Assembly (NCBI GenBank): GCA_012510335.1
Contig: JAAZIF010000142.1
Coordinates: 1 to 15,290 of the forward strand
Reading direction: 5' to 3'
From: Methanomicrobiales archaeon
GTDB lineage: Archaea > Halobacteriota > Methanomicrobia > Methanomicrobiales > Methanoculleaceae
DNA length: 15,290 bases
The first letter of the stretch is position 1. Each line of letters starts with the position of its first letter. This document shows positions 1-7,001 of this stretch, one piece after another. The position numbers were made by a program, and so were the translations under genes. Under the pieces are notes generated by a model. That model was not told the DNA's origin, searched no databases, and saw only the letters and a list, made by a program, of their open reading frames with translations.

Positions 1-1
1 G

Positions 2-955
2 ACGCTCATCGCCCGGGGGGCGGCATTCGCTGATGAGATCGTGATCGCTGACCTCGACCGCCCCGGCCCGCAGGTGATCGCCCCCGATGATCCGGCGCCT
101 GAGTCCGAGATCTGGCGGGCGCTGGTTCTCGGCACCCGCGATTATGTCCGGAAGTGTGGTTTTGAGTCGGTCCTCCTCGGTCTCTCGGGCGGGATCGACT
201 CATCGCTCGTGGCCGCGGTCGCCGCCCGGGCGCTGGGGCCCGAAAAAGTCCTCGGTGTCCTCCTCCCCTCCCCCTACACAGCCCCCGGGAGCATCGAGGA
301 CGCCCTGGAGGTTGCAGGGAACCTGGGGATCAGGACACTCTCCCTTCCGATCGCTCCGGCCATGGAGGCGTTTGATGAGATACTCGCGGAGGTCTTCGCC
401 GGCATGCCCCCTGATGCCGCCGATGAGAACCTGCAGGCCCGGATCAGGGCGGTTCTCCTGATGGCCCTCGCCAATAAGTCCGGCTCGATGTTGCTCTCCG
501 CCGGGAACAAATCTGAGGCCGCGGTCGGCTACACCACCCTCTACGGGGATATGGCGGGGGGGCTCGCGGTTATAGCCGACCTCCCGAAGGGGGTGGTCTA
601 CCGGATCAGCCGGTGGCTGAATAAGGATCGCACGATCATCCCCGACAGGGTGCTTGAGAAACCCCCTTCGGCCGAGCTCCGCCCGGGCCAGACCGATCAG
701 GATGATCTCCCCCCCTACGATCTCCTCGACGCCATCCTCCACCGCCACATCGACTGCTCCGAGCCCCCGGGCGATATAATCGCCGCCGGGTATCCTGAAG
801 AGATCGTTTACCGCGTCCTCGATATGGTCAGGCAGGCCGAGTTCAAGCGCCAGCAGGCCGCAGTCGGGATCAGGGTGACCGACCGGGCTTTCGCTGCCGA
901 TCGGCTGATGCCTATAGCCTCACGGCCGTGGTGGCGGGAGGATGCCCACCGATGA
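2..955 (+). CDS. nadE: Glutamine-dependent NAD+ synthetase, C-terminal part (5' end outside window)
   Basis: This enzyme amidates nicotinic acid adenine dinucleotide with ATP to make NAD+, the last step of NAD synthesis. The ATP-pyrophosphatase P-loop SGGIDSS lies at 185-205, followed by the synthetase signatures SAGNKSEAAVGYTTLYGD and DLPKGVVYRISRWLN. A GTG at 41 could be taken as the start of a short, ammonia-dependent enzyme. However, the frame is open to the window edge, and the 13 codons before the GTG read TLIARGAAFADEI, continuing into VIADLD. That looks like the end of the nitrilase-fold glutaminase domain of the two-domain form. I therefore treat the gene as 5'-truncated by the window, with the amidase half missing. 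The stop overlaps the next gene (ATGA), suggesting one transcript. The family is certain; the two-domain form is likely. Confidence 0.9.
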   Translation, partial: TLIARGAAFADEIVIADLDRPGPQVIAPDDPAPESEIWRALVLGTRDYVRKCGFESVLLGLSGGIDSSLVAAVAARALGPEKVLGVLLPSPYTAPGSIEDALEVAGNLGIRTLSLPIAPAMEAFDEILAEVFAGMPPDAADENLQARIRAVLLMALANKSGSMLLSAGNKSEAAVGYTTLYGDMAGGLAVIADLPKGVVYRISRWLNKDRTIIPDRVLEKPPSAELRPGQTDQDDLPPYDLLDAILHRHIDCSEPPGDIIAAGYPEEIVYRVLDMVRQAEFKRQQAAVGIRVTDRAFAADRLMPIASRPWWREDAHR

Positions 956-1674
956 CGGCGCCCCTCGCCGGCGACCTGCTCGCGATATACGACACCCTGT
1001 ATGCGGCGTTCGGCCACCAGAATTGGTGGCCTGCAGAGACCGCCTTCGAGACCATGATCGGGGCGATTCTCACTCAGAGCGTCTCCTGGGCGAACGCTTC
1101 ATGCGCCATCGGGAACCTGGAGGCCGCCGGGCTGCTCGACCCGGAGATGCTTGCCGGGGCTGATACCGGCGATATAGCCCGCCTTATCATCCCCTCCCGG
1201 TTCTACAATCAGAAGGCGGAGCGGATAGGGGAGTTTGCCGGGATATACATCGAGGAGTTTCAGGCCGACCCGGCGGTTATGGCTGCCATGGAGACCGACG
1301 CTCTCCGCGAGCGCCTGCTCGATATCAGGGGCTTTGGGAAGGAGACCGTGGATTCGATCCTGCTGTACGCCTGCAATAAGCCGGTATTCGTCGTCGATGC
1401 CTACACCCGGCGGATATTCTCGCGCTACGGCTTCCTGCCGGAGAAGGCGTCCTACGACAGGATGCAGCGCCTCTTTGCTGACACCCTCCCCCCGGACGTG
1501 GATCTCTTCAACGATTATCACGCCCAGATCGTCAGGCTCGGGAAGACCGCCTGCAGAAAATCACCTCTCTGCGACCGCTGCCCCATCAGGGTGATAGGCG
1601 GGTCGCTCCGGTGTGCCGCTACACTGCGACAGGCGCCGGGGAGCGGGGCTGACCGGCTGCCGGGAGGCCGGTGA
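952..1674 (+). CDS. HhH-GPD DNA glycosylase, MagIII / endonuclease III-like
   Basis: This is a 240-residue base-excision repair glycosylase. The helix-hairpin-helix lies at about 122-141 (DIRGFGKETVDSILLYA) and the catalytic Asp of the superfamily is D149 in VVDAY. The endonuclease III lysine position (GVGRKT in E. coli Nth) is Glu131 here (GFGKET), so a bifunctional Nth lyase is unlikely. WWP at 25-27, FYNQKA at 84-89 and GKE..D.IL.YAC match what I recall of Helicobacter MagIII, a 3-methyladenine glycosylase. Four cysteines (201, 207, 210, 221; spacing X5, X2, X10) may hold an Fe-S cluster, though the last spacing is longer than the Nth pattern. The final 20 residues are low-complexity. I chose ATG 952, not an upstream in-frame start at 928: it overlaps the nadE stop and has GGGAGG 10 nt before it. 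The substrate is inferred. Confidence 0.85.
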   Translation: MTAPLAGDLLAIYDTLYAAFGHQNWWPAETAFETMIGAILTQSVSWANASCAIGNLEAAGLLDPEMLAGADTGDIARLIIPSRFYNQKAERIGEFAGIYIEEFQADPAVMAAMETDALRERLLDIRGFGKETVDSILLYACNKPVFVVDAYTRRIFSRYGFLPEKASYDRMQRLFADTLPPDVDLFNDYHAQIVRLGKTACRKSPLCDRCPIRVIGGSLRCAATLRQAPGSGADRLPGGR

Positions 1675-1958
1675 GATCCAGCAAGTCGCGGTTCCGGGGA
1701 GCGGTATATGGGATCCGGCCCTTATAGTGTGGCATCGACCGGCGGGCATCATGCGGGGCGGCCCTGCGCGCTTCCCGCCCTAAAGGGATGGGATCCGCCC
1801 GGGAGAGATACCGGATCCAGGAGTGATCCGGGCTCTGTTCCAGATTTTGCTGCGGTTTTCATGCCGTCTCTCCCGGGAGGGTGGATGCCCCGGGGCACAC
1901 TTCTGAGGCTGCGATCCCATGCCGGATCGGCCTATCCGATCAGAACGTTGATATATGA
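1675..1958. other. Intergenic gap before acs, GC-rich, no convincing gene
   Basis: This gap follows the glycosylase gene. An 87-codon open frame at 1708-1971 on the + strand has no ribosome binding site, low-complexity composition and runs into the acs palindrome, so I do not call it. The gap holds a nested inverted repeat (1798-1877) and a perfect 12-bp palindrome TGCCCCGGGGCA at 1886-1897. I found no tRNA-like cloverleaf and no clear T-run terminator for the upstream genes. Confidence 0.6.
1798..1877 (+). repeat. Nested inverted repeat, possible structured RNA or hairpin element
   Basis: The outer arms CCCGGGAGAGA (1798-1808) and TCTCTCCCGGG (1867-1877) are perfectly complementary over 11 bp. 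Inside them, CCGGATC (1811-1817) and GATCCGG (1825-1831) form a second perfect 7-bp stem with a 7-nt loop. A 35-nt less-paired segment fills the rest. Transcribed from either strand, this would fold as a stem carrying one hairpin and a bulge. It could be an unannotated small RNA, the 3' processing signal of the upstream genes, or a short mobile-type palindromic element. I do not recognise the family. Confidence 0.45.
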
Positions 1959-1980
1959 TCTACATTGTTAATAATGTAGA
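1949..1980 (+). promoter_or_regulatory. acs promoter with 22-bp palindromic operator candidate
   Basis: A TATA-like element (TGATATATG, 1949-1957) is followed at once by a perfect inverted repeat: TCTACATT (1959-1966), spacer GTTAAT, AATGTAGA (1973-1980). Archaeal transcription starts about 25 nt after the TATA centre, so initiation would fall at the right edge of the palindrome. This gives a leader of about 15 nt carrying the AGGAG ribosome binding site (1983-1987). A dimeric repressor bound here would block initiation of acs. The regulator is unknown. Confidence 0.55.
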
Positions 1981-1994
1981 ATAGGAGTGCTTGG

Positions 1995-3893
1995 ATGGCT
2001 GAGGATTTTAGCGTCAAACTCGAAGAGGCGAAGTACTACACCCCCGAGGTCAGCTGTTGTGAAGAGTCCTGGATAGGTGACTACGACAGGATCTACAGGG
2101 CGTTCATGGAAGATCCTGAGGGGTTCTGGAACGATATCGCCGGTGAGCTTGAGTGGTTCCAGCCCTGGAACCGGGTGAAGGAGTGGGACTACCCGTATGC
2201 CAGGTGGTTCCTGAACGGGAAACTCAACATCACCCACAACTGCCTGGACCGCCACGCCCAGAACCACCGGCGCAACAAACTCGCGCTCATGTGGCGGGGG
2301 GAGACCGAGGGCGACGAGCGGTTCTACACCTACCGGCAGCTCTACCACGAGGTCTGCCGGTTTGCAAACGGACTCCTGCGCCTCGGCGTCAGGAAGGGCG
2401 ACCGGGTCTGCATATACATGCCGGTGGTGCCCGAACAGGTCATAGCGATGCTTGCCTGCGCCCGTATCGGGGCCATCCACTCGGTAGTCTTCGGGGGGTT
2501 CGGCGCAAGCGCGCTCAACCAGCGGATCCTGGGCATCAGCGCGAAGGTTGTCGTCACCGCCGACGCCACATACCGGCGCGGCAAGGCGATCCAGCTCAAG
2601 AAGATAGTCGATGAGGCGGTTGCAAACGCGCCGAGCGTGGAGCGGATCGTCGTTCTGCGGCGCGATGCCGATAGCCCCATGTCCCTCCGCGCCGGGGTGG
2701 AGGTCGACTACTACGACCTGATGAGCGGTGAGAGCCGTGAATGCCCTGCTGAACCGATGGATGCCGAGGATCCGCTCTTCATCCTCTACACGAGCGGCAC
2801 CACCGGGGCACCGAAGGGCATCGTACATGCCTGCGGCGGCTACACGGTCGGAACCTACTACACTACGAAGCATGTCTTCGATATCGGGGATGACGACGTC
2901 TACTGGTGTACCGCCGACCCGGGCTGGATCACCGGGCACAGCTACGGCGTATACGGCCCGCTCCTGAACGGGGCTACCAGTTTCATCGCTGAGGCGACCC
3001 CTGATTACCCGACCCCGGGCAACTGGTGGGATCTCATAGAGGAGTACGGCATCACCATATTCTACACCGCGCCGACCGCCATCCGTATGTTCATGCGGAT
3101 GGGTGAGGAGTGGCCGAACCGCTACGATCTCTCTTCACTCCGTATACTCGGATCGGTCGGCGAACCGCTCAACCCGGAGGCGTTTGAGTGGTTCTACCAC
3201 ACCATCGGGAAGGACAGGTGCCCGCTTGTTGATACCTGGTGGCAGACCGAGACCGGGATGCAAATGCTGACAACGATGATCGGCGAGCCCATGCGTCCGG
3301 GGTTCGTGGGAAAACCGATCCCGGGCGTCGTCGCGGACGTCGTCGACAGGACGGGAAAACCTGTTCCCCCGGGCACGGGCGGCCTCCTGGTCGTCAGGGA
3401 GCCCTGGCCGTCTATGATGCGGACGGTCTGGGGGGATGACGAGCGCTACCGCAAGTACTGGCAGACCATACCCGGCTGCTACAGCGCGGCGGATCTCGCG
3501 GTGAAGGATAATGACGGCTACATAATGGTCATCGGGCGGGCCGATGACCTGATAGTCGTCGCCGGGCACAATATAGGCACCGCAGAGGTCGAGAGTGCGC
3601 TCGTCTCTCACGACTCGGTGGCCGAGGCGGCCGTTATAGGGAAACCCGATGCCCTGAAGGGCAACACCATCAAGGCCTTCGTCATACTCAGGGACAGCAG
3701 CCAGCCCGGGGAAGAACTGAAGAAAGACCTCGCCTACCATGTCAGGAAGACGCTCGGTCCGATCGCCGTGCCGGCCGAGATCGATTTCGTCCCGTCGCTC
3801 CCAAAGACCCGGAGCGGTAAGATCATGAGGCGGGTCTTAAAAGCCCAGGAACTGGGCATGGATCCCGGGGACATATCGACCCTTGAGGAGTGA
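1995..3893 (+). CDS. acs: Acetyl-CoA synthetase, AMP-forming
   Basis: This enzyme converts acetate, ATP and CoA to acetyl-CoA, AMP and PPi in the cytosol. At 632 residues it has the family's usual length. Visible motifs are the ACS N-terminal region with WFQPWNRV, the adenylation P-loop YTSGTTGAPKG from residue 265, the acetate-pocket segments GWITGHSY and GSVGEP, the VDTWWQTETG block (W415-416), the hinge GRADD, and PKTRSGKIMRR. The latter holds Lys609, equivalent to the acetylation-controlled lysine of the Salmonella enzyme. The pocket Trp of acetate-specific enzymes is kept, which favours acetate over longer acids. ATG 1995 is preceded by AGGAG seven nt upstream. In a hydrogenotrophic methanogen the enzyme would supply acetyl-CoA for biosynthesis from acetate. 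Its own promoter with a palindrome suggests single-gene control. Confidence 0.97.
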   Translation: MAEDFSVKLEEAKYYTPEVSCCEESWIGDYDRIYRAFMEDPEGFWNDIAGELEWFQPWNRVKEWDYPYARWFLNGKLNITHNCLDRHAQNHRRNKLALMWRGETEGDERFYTYRQLYHEVCRFANGLLRLGVRKGDRVCIYMPVVPEQVIAMLACARIGAIHSVVFGGFGASALNQRILGISAKVVVTADATYRRGKAIQLKKIVDEAVANAPSVERIVVLRRDADSPMSLRAGVEVDYYDLMSGESRECPAEPMDAEDPLFILYTSGTTGAPKGIVHACGGYTVGTYYTTKHVFDIGDDDVYWCTADPGWITGHSYGVYGPLLNGATSFIAEATPDYPTPGNWWDLIEEYGITIFYTAPTAIRMFMRMGEEWPNRYDLSSLRILGSVGEPLNPEAFEWFYHTIGKDRCPLVDTWWQTETGMQMLTTMIGEPMRPGFVGKPIPGVVADVVDRTGKPVPPGTGGLLVVREPWPSMMRTVWGDDERYRKYWQTIPGCYSAADLAVKDNDGYIMVIGRADDLIVVAGHNIGTAEVESALVSHDSVAEAAVIGKPDALKGNTIKAFVILRDSSQPGEELKKDLAYHVRKTLGPIAVPAEIDFVPSLPKTRSGKIMRRVLKAQELGMDPGDISTLEE

Positions 3894-3940
3894 TCCTGGC
3901 AGGAGCCGGCGGGGCACTCATCCCTTCATATACCCAACCC

Positions 3941-3948
3941 TTTATATA
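3941..3948 (+). promoter_or_regulatory. TATA box of tbp
   Basis: TTTATATA is a near-ideal archaeal TATA box, about 26 nt before the ATG at 3971. The region before the ATG (CTCTATAAAT) has no Shine-Dalgarno sequence. Together these point to a leaderless or nearly leaderless mRNA. The box lies downstream of the acs stop, so tbp can be transcribed independently of acs. Confidence 0.7.
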
Positions 3949-3970
3949 CTGTTTTAAGCACTCTATAAAT

Positions 3971-4534
3971 ATGAAAGAGCACAGACCGGAGGAGTCTCTC
4001 AAGATAGAAAATATAGTCGCTTCCGCAAAAGTGACCGACTCTCTTGATCTCAATTCTCTTGCCTCCCAGCTGAAGGGTGCAGAATATAATAAGAAACGGT
4101 TTCCCGGCGTTGTTCTCCGTATGCAGGATCCAAAGATCGCGGCGCTCATATTCGGGTCCGGCAAGGTTGTCCTGACCGGCGCAAAGAGCGTCGATGGTCT
4201 CTCGCGGGGCCTGCAGATCCTGGCTGACAAGCTGCGGGCACTCAATATCGATATACCGGATAACCCGACATACAAGATCCAGAATATAGTCACATCCGCG
4301 GATCTCGGGACACCGATCAACCTGAATAAGATCGCCGTGGGGTTCAACCTTGACAAGATAGAGTATGAGCCCGAACAGTTCCCCGGGCTCGTCTACCGGC
4401 TCGACGATCCAAAGGTGGTGGTCCTCCTCTTTGGGTCCGGTAAACTGATCATCACAGGGGGCAAGCAGCCCGAGGACGCCAGGCGGGCGGTGCAGCGGAT
4501 ACTCTCTGAACTCTCAAGCCTCGGGATCATATAG
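3971..4534 (+). CDS. tbp: TATA-box-binding protein
   Basis: This is the general transcription factor that bends TATA DNA and recruits TFB and RNA polymerase. It has 187 residues, the usual archaeal length, as two direct repeats. Repeat 1 (about 10-95) holds NIVASA, FPGVVLR and IFGSGKVVLTGAK; repeat 2 (about 101-187) holds NIVTSA, FPGLVYR and LFGSGKLIITGGK. A longer frame reaches back to a GTG at 3890 overlapping the acs stop, but the TATA box at 3941 lies inside that extension, so ATG 3971 is the start. The gene looks more AT-rich than its neighbours. The strong TATA box leaves room for autoregulation by TBP itself, which is inference. The genome may hold paralogues that cannot be seen here. 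Confidence 0.97.
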   Translation: MKEHRPEESLKIENIVASAKVTDSLDLNSLASQLKGAEYNKKRFPGVVLRMQDPKIAALIFGSGKVVLTGAKSVDGLSRGLQILADKLRALNIDIPDNPTYKIQNIVTSADLGTPINLNKIAVGFNLDKIEYEPEQFPGLVYRLDDPKVVVLLFGSGKLIITGGKQPEDARRAVQRILSELSSLGII

Positions 4535-4543
4535 TCTCCACTC

Positions 4544-4550
4544 TTTTTTT
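4544..4550 (+). terminator. T-run terminator after tbp
   Basis: Seven Ts in a row follow the tbp stop codon by about ten bases, matching the T-tract signals that end archaeal transcription. No stable stem precedes it. The next + strand gene starts only about 30 nt later, so read-through would also be needed if the two were co-transcribed. Confidence 0.5.
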
Positions 4551-4580
4551 AGCCATGTGCCGCAGGAGGCTCGCCGGATC

Positions 4581-5462
4581 GTGATCGTCGCCGGGGAGGG
4601 GTGGGAGGAGCTCGCCGAAGCGCTTCTTTGTGCGGATGCCGGGGAGCGCGTATATATCATCGGCTCGATGAACAGCGGGAAGACGACGCTCTGCCGCTAC
4701 CTTATCGACAGGGCCGCAGCCCATAGGGGGATCGCATACGTCGACTGCGACACCGGGCAGTCGACAGTCGGCCCGCCGACGACCGAAGGGATGGTCCTCT
4801 GCTCCGTCCCATCGGCGCAACCCTGCCTCAGGTTCGTCGGGTCGACATCGCCGGGCGGTCACCTCCTCCAGACCCTCACCGCGGCAAAGCGCCTCGCCGA
4901 GAAGAGCGCCGAACTGGGAGCGGACGCCGCCATCATAGACTCGCCCGGGCTCGTCTTCGGTGAGGTGGGAATCGAGTTTCAGGTCCAGATGATCGACCTG
5001 CTCCGCCCCACCCGGCTCGTCGCCCTCCAGCATGGGCGGGAACTCGAACCGCTGCTCGCAAACTTCGCCCGGCACCCCGCGATAACGATCCACAGGATCC
5101 CCGTATCGCCTGCGGCGGTCGTCAGGACAGCGGCCTGGCGGCGGCGCTACCGCGAGGAGCGCTTCGCTGCCTACTTTGCCGATGCCCGGCCCCAGGAGGT
5201 CTTGCTTGAGGGGTTCGGGCTCCAGGGCCGGCTACCGGATCCACGCGGGGCCAGGGGGCGCCTGCTCTCCCTGAACGACAGCGAGAACTTCAGCATGGCG
5301 CTCGGCATCGCCGGCGATATAGATACCCGCCTGCTTACGGTCTTTGCCCCGCCCTTCGATCCCGCCGGGATCGCATCGATCCGGTTCGGCTCGCTCTGCC
5401 TGAACCTCGACGCAGAACCGGGGTCGATGGAGTCTCACGTCGGGAGGAGGAAGAGGACGTAG
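4581..5462 (+). CDS. Clp1/Grc3-family polynucleotide 5'-hydroxyl-kinase
   Basis: This is a P-loop enzyme expected to phosphorylate the 5'-OH ends of RNA or DNA with ATP, in RNA processing or repair. Counting from this start (293 residues), Walker A GSMNSGKTT is at 28-36, the family signature DCDTGQSTVGPP at 55-66, and the Walker B-like strand AAIIDSPG at 116-123. The remaining C-terminal region has no domain I can name. Start choice: GTG 4581 has a perfect AGGAGG eleven nt upstream (4564-4569). GTG 4557 in the same frame would add eight residues but would put that site inside the gene. The 3' end overlaps the opposing transporter gene by 28 bp. The natural substrate (tRNA introns, rRNA or damaged ends) cannot be told from sequence. 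Confidence 0.88.
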   Translation: MIVAGEGWEELAEALLCADAGERVYIIGSMNSGKTTLCRYLIDRAAAHRGIAYVDCDTGQSTVGPPTTEGMVLCSVPSAQPCLRFVGSTSPGGHLLQTLTAAKRLAEKSAELGADAAIIDSPGLVFGEVGIEFQVQMIDLLRPTRLVALQHGRELEPLLANFARHPAITIHRIPVSPAAVVRTAAWRRRYREERFAAYFADARPQEVLLEGFGLQGRLPDPRGARGRLLSLNDSENFSMALGIAGDIDTRLLTVFAPPFDPAGIASIRFGSLCLNLDAEPGSMESHVGRRKRT

Positions 5463-6694
5463 ACCGCCGTCTGGACGAGTGTGAGCGGGACGCCGATCCG
5501 GGCAAACTCCAGGAACGTCAGGGTCTCGCCGCCCTTCTCAGCGGCCTGTATGATTATGACGTTGCTTGCCGCGCCGAGGATTAGCATATTCCCGGCGATG
5601 GTGCTGCCGGCCGCAAGCGCCATCATTGCGGGCGTGGATGTCCCGATCTGCGAGAGAACCGGGAGGGAGAGGGCGACGAAGGGGACGTTTGAGACGAACT
5701 GTGAGATTATGAGGCTGAGCAGGGTGATGACCGGGATGGCGGAGAGATCGAGTGGGCTCTCCTCGATGAACGGCTGAAAGAACCCCGACTGCCAGACGCT
5801 CGCCATGAGTATGAAGAGACCGGCAAAGAAGGCCAGGGTAGGCCAGTCGATCCCCCGGAGGATCTCGATGCGCCGCCTGCTCCCGGCAAGGATGGGGAGC
5901 GCCGCAACAAGGGCTATCCAGGTCAGCCTGATATCGAGTTCCGGTGCAGCCATGGCCATGACGACTTTGATGGCGATCAGGAGAATGAGCAGAACGAGCG
6001 AGAGGCGGGCGAGAGCCGCGAGGGAGGGATCACGGATCTCCTCCTCGCAATGCACCAGCGGGGCCGGGCTGAACTCTTCGTGGAACGCCCGGCAGAGGAA
6101 CGTGTAGGCTACCAGGAGGGAGATCACCGTCGGGGCGGCCAGGTAGAGGGGGAACGTTACAAACGGGTTATCGATGCCTCCGGAGAGTGCGATCAGGAGG
6201 TTCTGCGGGTTTCCGATGGGGCTTGCAACACTCCCGGTCGTTATGGCGAATGCGAGCGCTAGCAGCAGGAGTTTAGGGGAGATGCTGTGCCGCCGCGCAA
6301 GGTAGAGCATGAGAGGCGTGCCGATGACCGCCAGGGTGTCGTTCATCAGGATCGCCGAGAGCGCCCCGGCGCCGACGAGTATGAGAAAGATCAGGTGCCG
6401 GACCGACTCCGCCCCGGAGAGGAGGAGGGAGGCCAGGTGGTAGAGGTAGCCGCTCTCCGCGAGCGCCTCCCCCACTACAAACATACCGAAGAGAAAGAGC
6501 ATCACATCGATGTCTATGGATGCGAGCGCTTCCGCCGGCGTGATCTCTCCGGTAAGCAGGACGGCGCCTGCTCCAAGGAGCATCACCTGCCATATGCCGA
6601 GACTGACGTTCCCGATCTTCCGTATGGCGATCAGGAGAAAGACTGCGGCGAGAACGGCGATCGATATGAGGCCTGCCACGGTCACCACCGTCAA
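5435..6694 (-). CDS. SLC13/ArsB-type anion permease
   Basis: This is a 419-residue polytopic membrane protein of the ion transporter superfamily (ArsB/NhaD/CitMHS/SLC13). Nearly all of it is hydrophobic, with about 11-12 predicted membrane spans in two related halves. Signatures of the fold are the half-one loop GALSAILMNDTLAVIGTP (about 110-127), TTGSVASPIGNPQNLL (152-167), and the half-two counterparts SQFVSNVPFVALSLP (331-345) and AGSTIAGNMLILGAASN (362-378). These form the re-entrant hairpins that bind anion and coupling ion. The substrate (sulfate, dicarboxylate, arsenite or other) cannot be assigned. The start is TTG 6694, with no clear Shine-Dalgarno; GTG codons just downstream are alternatives. 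A long, apparently untranslated region lies upstream. Confidence 0.85.
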   Translation of the reverse strand: MTVVTVAGLISIAVLAAVFLLIAIRKIGNVSLGIWQVMLLGAGAVLLTGEITPAEALASIDIDVMLFLFGMFVVGEALAESGYLYHLASLLLSGAESVRHLIFLILVGAGALSAILMNDTLAVIGTPLMLYLARRHSISPKLLLLALAFAITTGSVASPIGNPQNLLIALSGGIDNPFVTFPLYLAAPTVISLLVAYTFLCRAFHEEFSPAPLVHCEEEIRDPSLAALARLSLVLLILLIAIKVVMAMAAPELDIRLTWIALVAALPILAGSRRRIEILRGIDWPTLAFFAGLFILMASVWQSGFFQPFIEESPLDLSAIPVITLLSLIISQFVSNVPFVALSLPVLSQIGTSTPAMMALAAGSTIAGNMLILGAASNVIIIQAAEKGGETLTFLEFARIGVPLTLVQTAVYVLFLLPT

Positions 6695-6762
6695 GGAGAG
6701 TTCAGAATCCCCGGGTCTCCCTGCCCCACGATATACCTCACAATCACTACCCGGTGCTCTTT

Positions 6763-6785
6763 GCGATCCCGGTCATCCGGATCGC
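6763..6785 (-). promoter_or_regulatory. Hairpin in the presumed 5' leader of the transporter gene
   Basis: GCGATCCGG and CCGGGATCGC, as read on the minus strand, pair over 9 bp with one bulged G and an ATGA loop. The hairpin lies about 70 nt upstream of the TTG start. Two tiny minus-strand frames, of 15 codons (6820-6773) and 13 codons (6788-6747), overlap it. It may be a post-transcriptional control element, or chance in GC-rich DNA. Confidence 0.3.
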
Positions 6786-6972
6786 CATGCGCTCTGCGAG
6801 GGTGTATCCAGAATAGACATGGTCCGATCAAAGATTGCAGGATGGGCGCGATAGAGAGAAAAGGACACACAAGAAGACGACGTCAAGGGGGGAAGTGTCT
6901 AGTGTGATCCAGATCTCTCTAAATAATCTTTGGTCCGGTCTGGTATTTAATCATTTCTAACTTTGATCGATT

Positions 6973-6982
6973 GAATATAAAC
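6973..6982 (-). promoter_or_regulatory. TATA-like element, usable on either strand
   Basis: Read on the minus strand this is GTTTATATTC, close to the archaeal consensus and preceded by purine-rich AGAATG. It would start a transcript near 6950 with a leader of about 255 nt before the transporter TTG. Read on the plus strand it is AATATAAA, centred 25 nt before the ATG of the doubtful frame at 7002. Only transcript mapping can decide between the two. Confidence 0.4.
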
Positions 6983-7001
6983 ATTCTGGTCTGTTGTCCG
7001 G

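Noticed and set aside
1968..2939. 323-codon open frame on the - strand
   Set aside because: Antisense to acs and starting within its conserved core; a shadow frame.
3890..3970. Upstream extension of tbp to a GTG overlapping the acs stop
   Set aside because: The strong TATA box at 3941 lies within it and the added residues do not resemble a TBP N-terminus.
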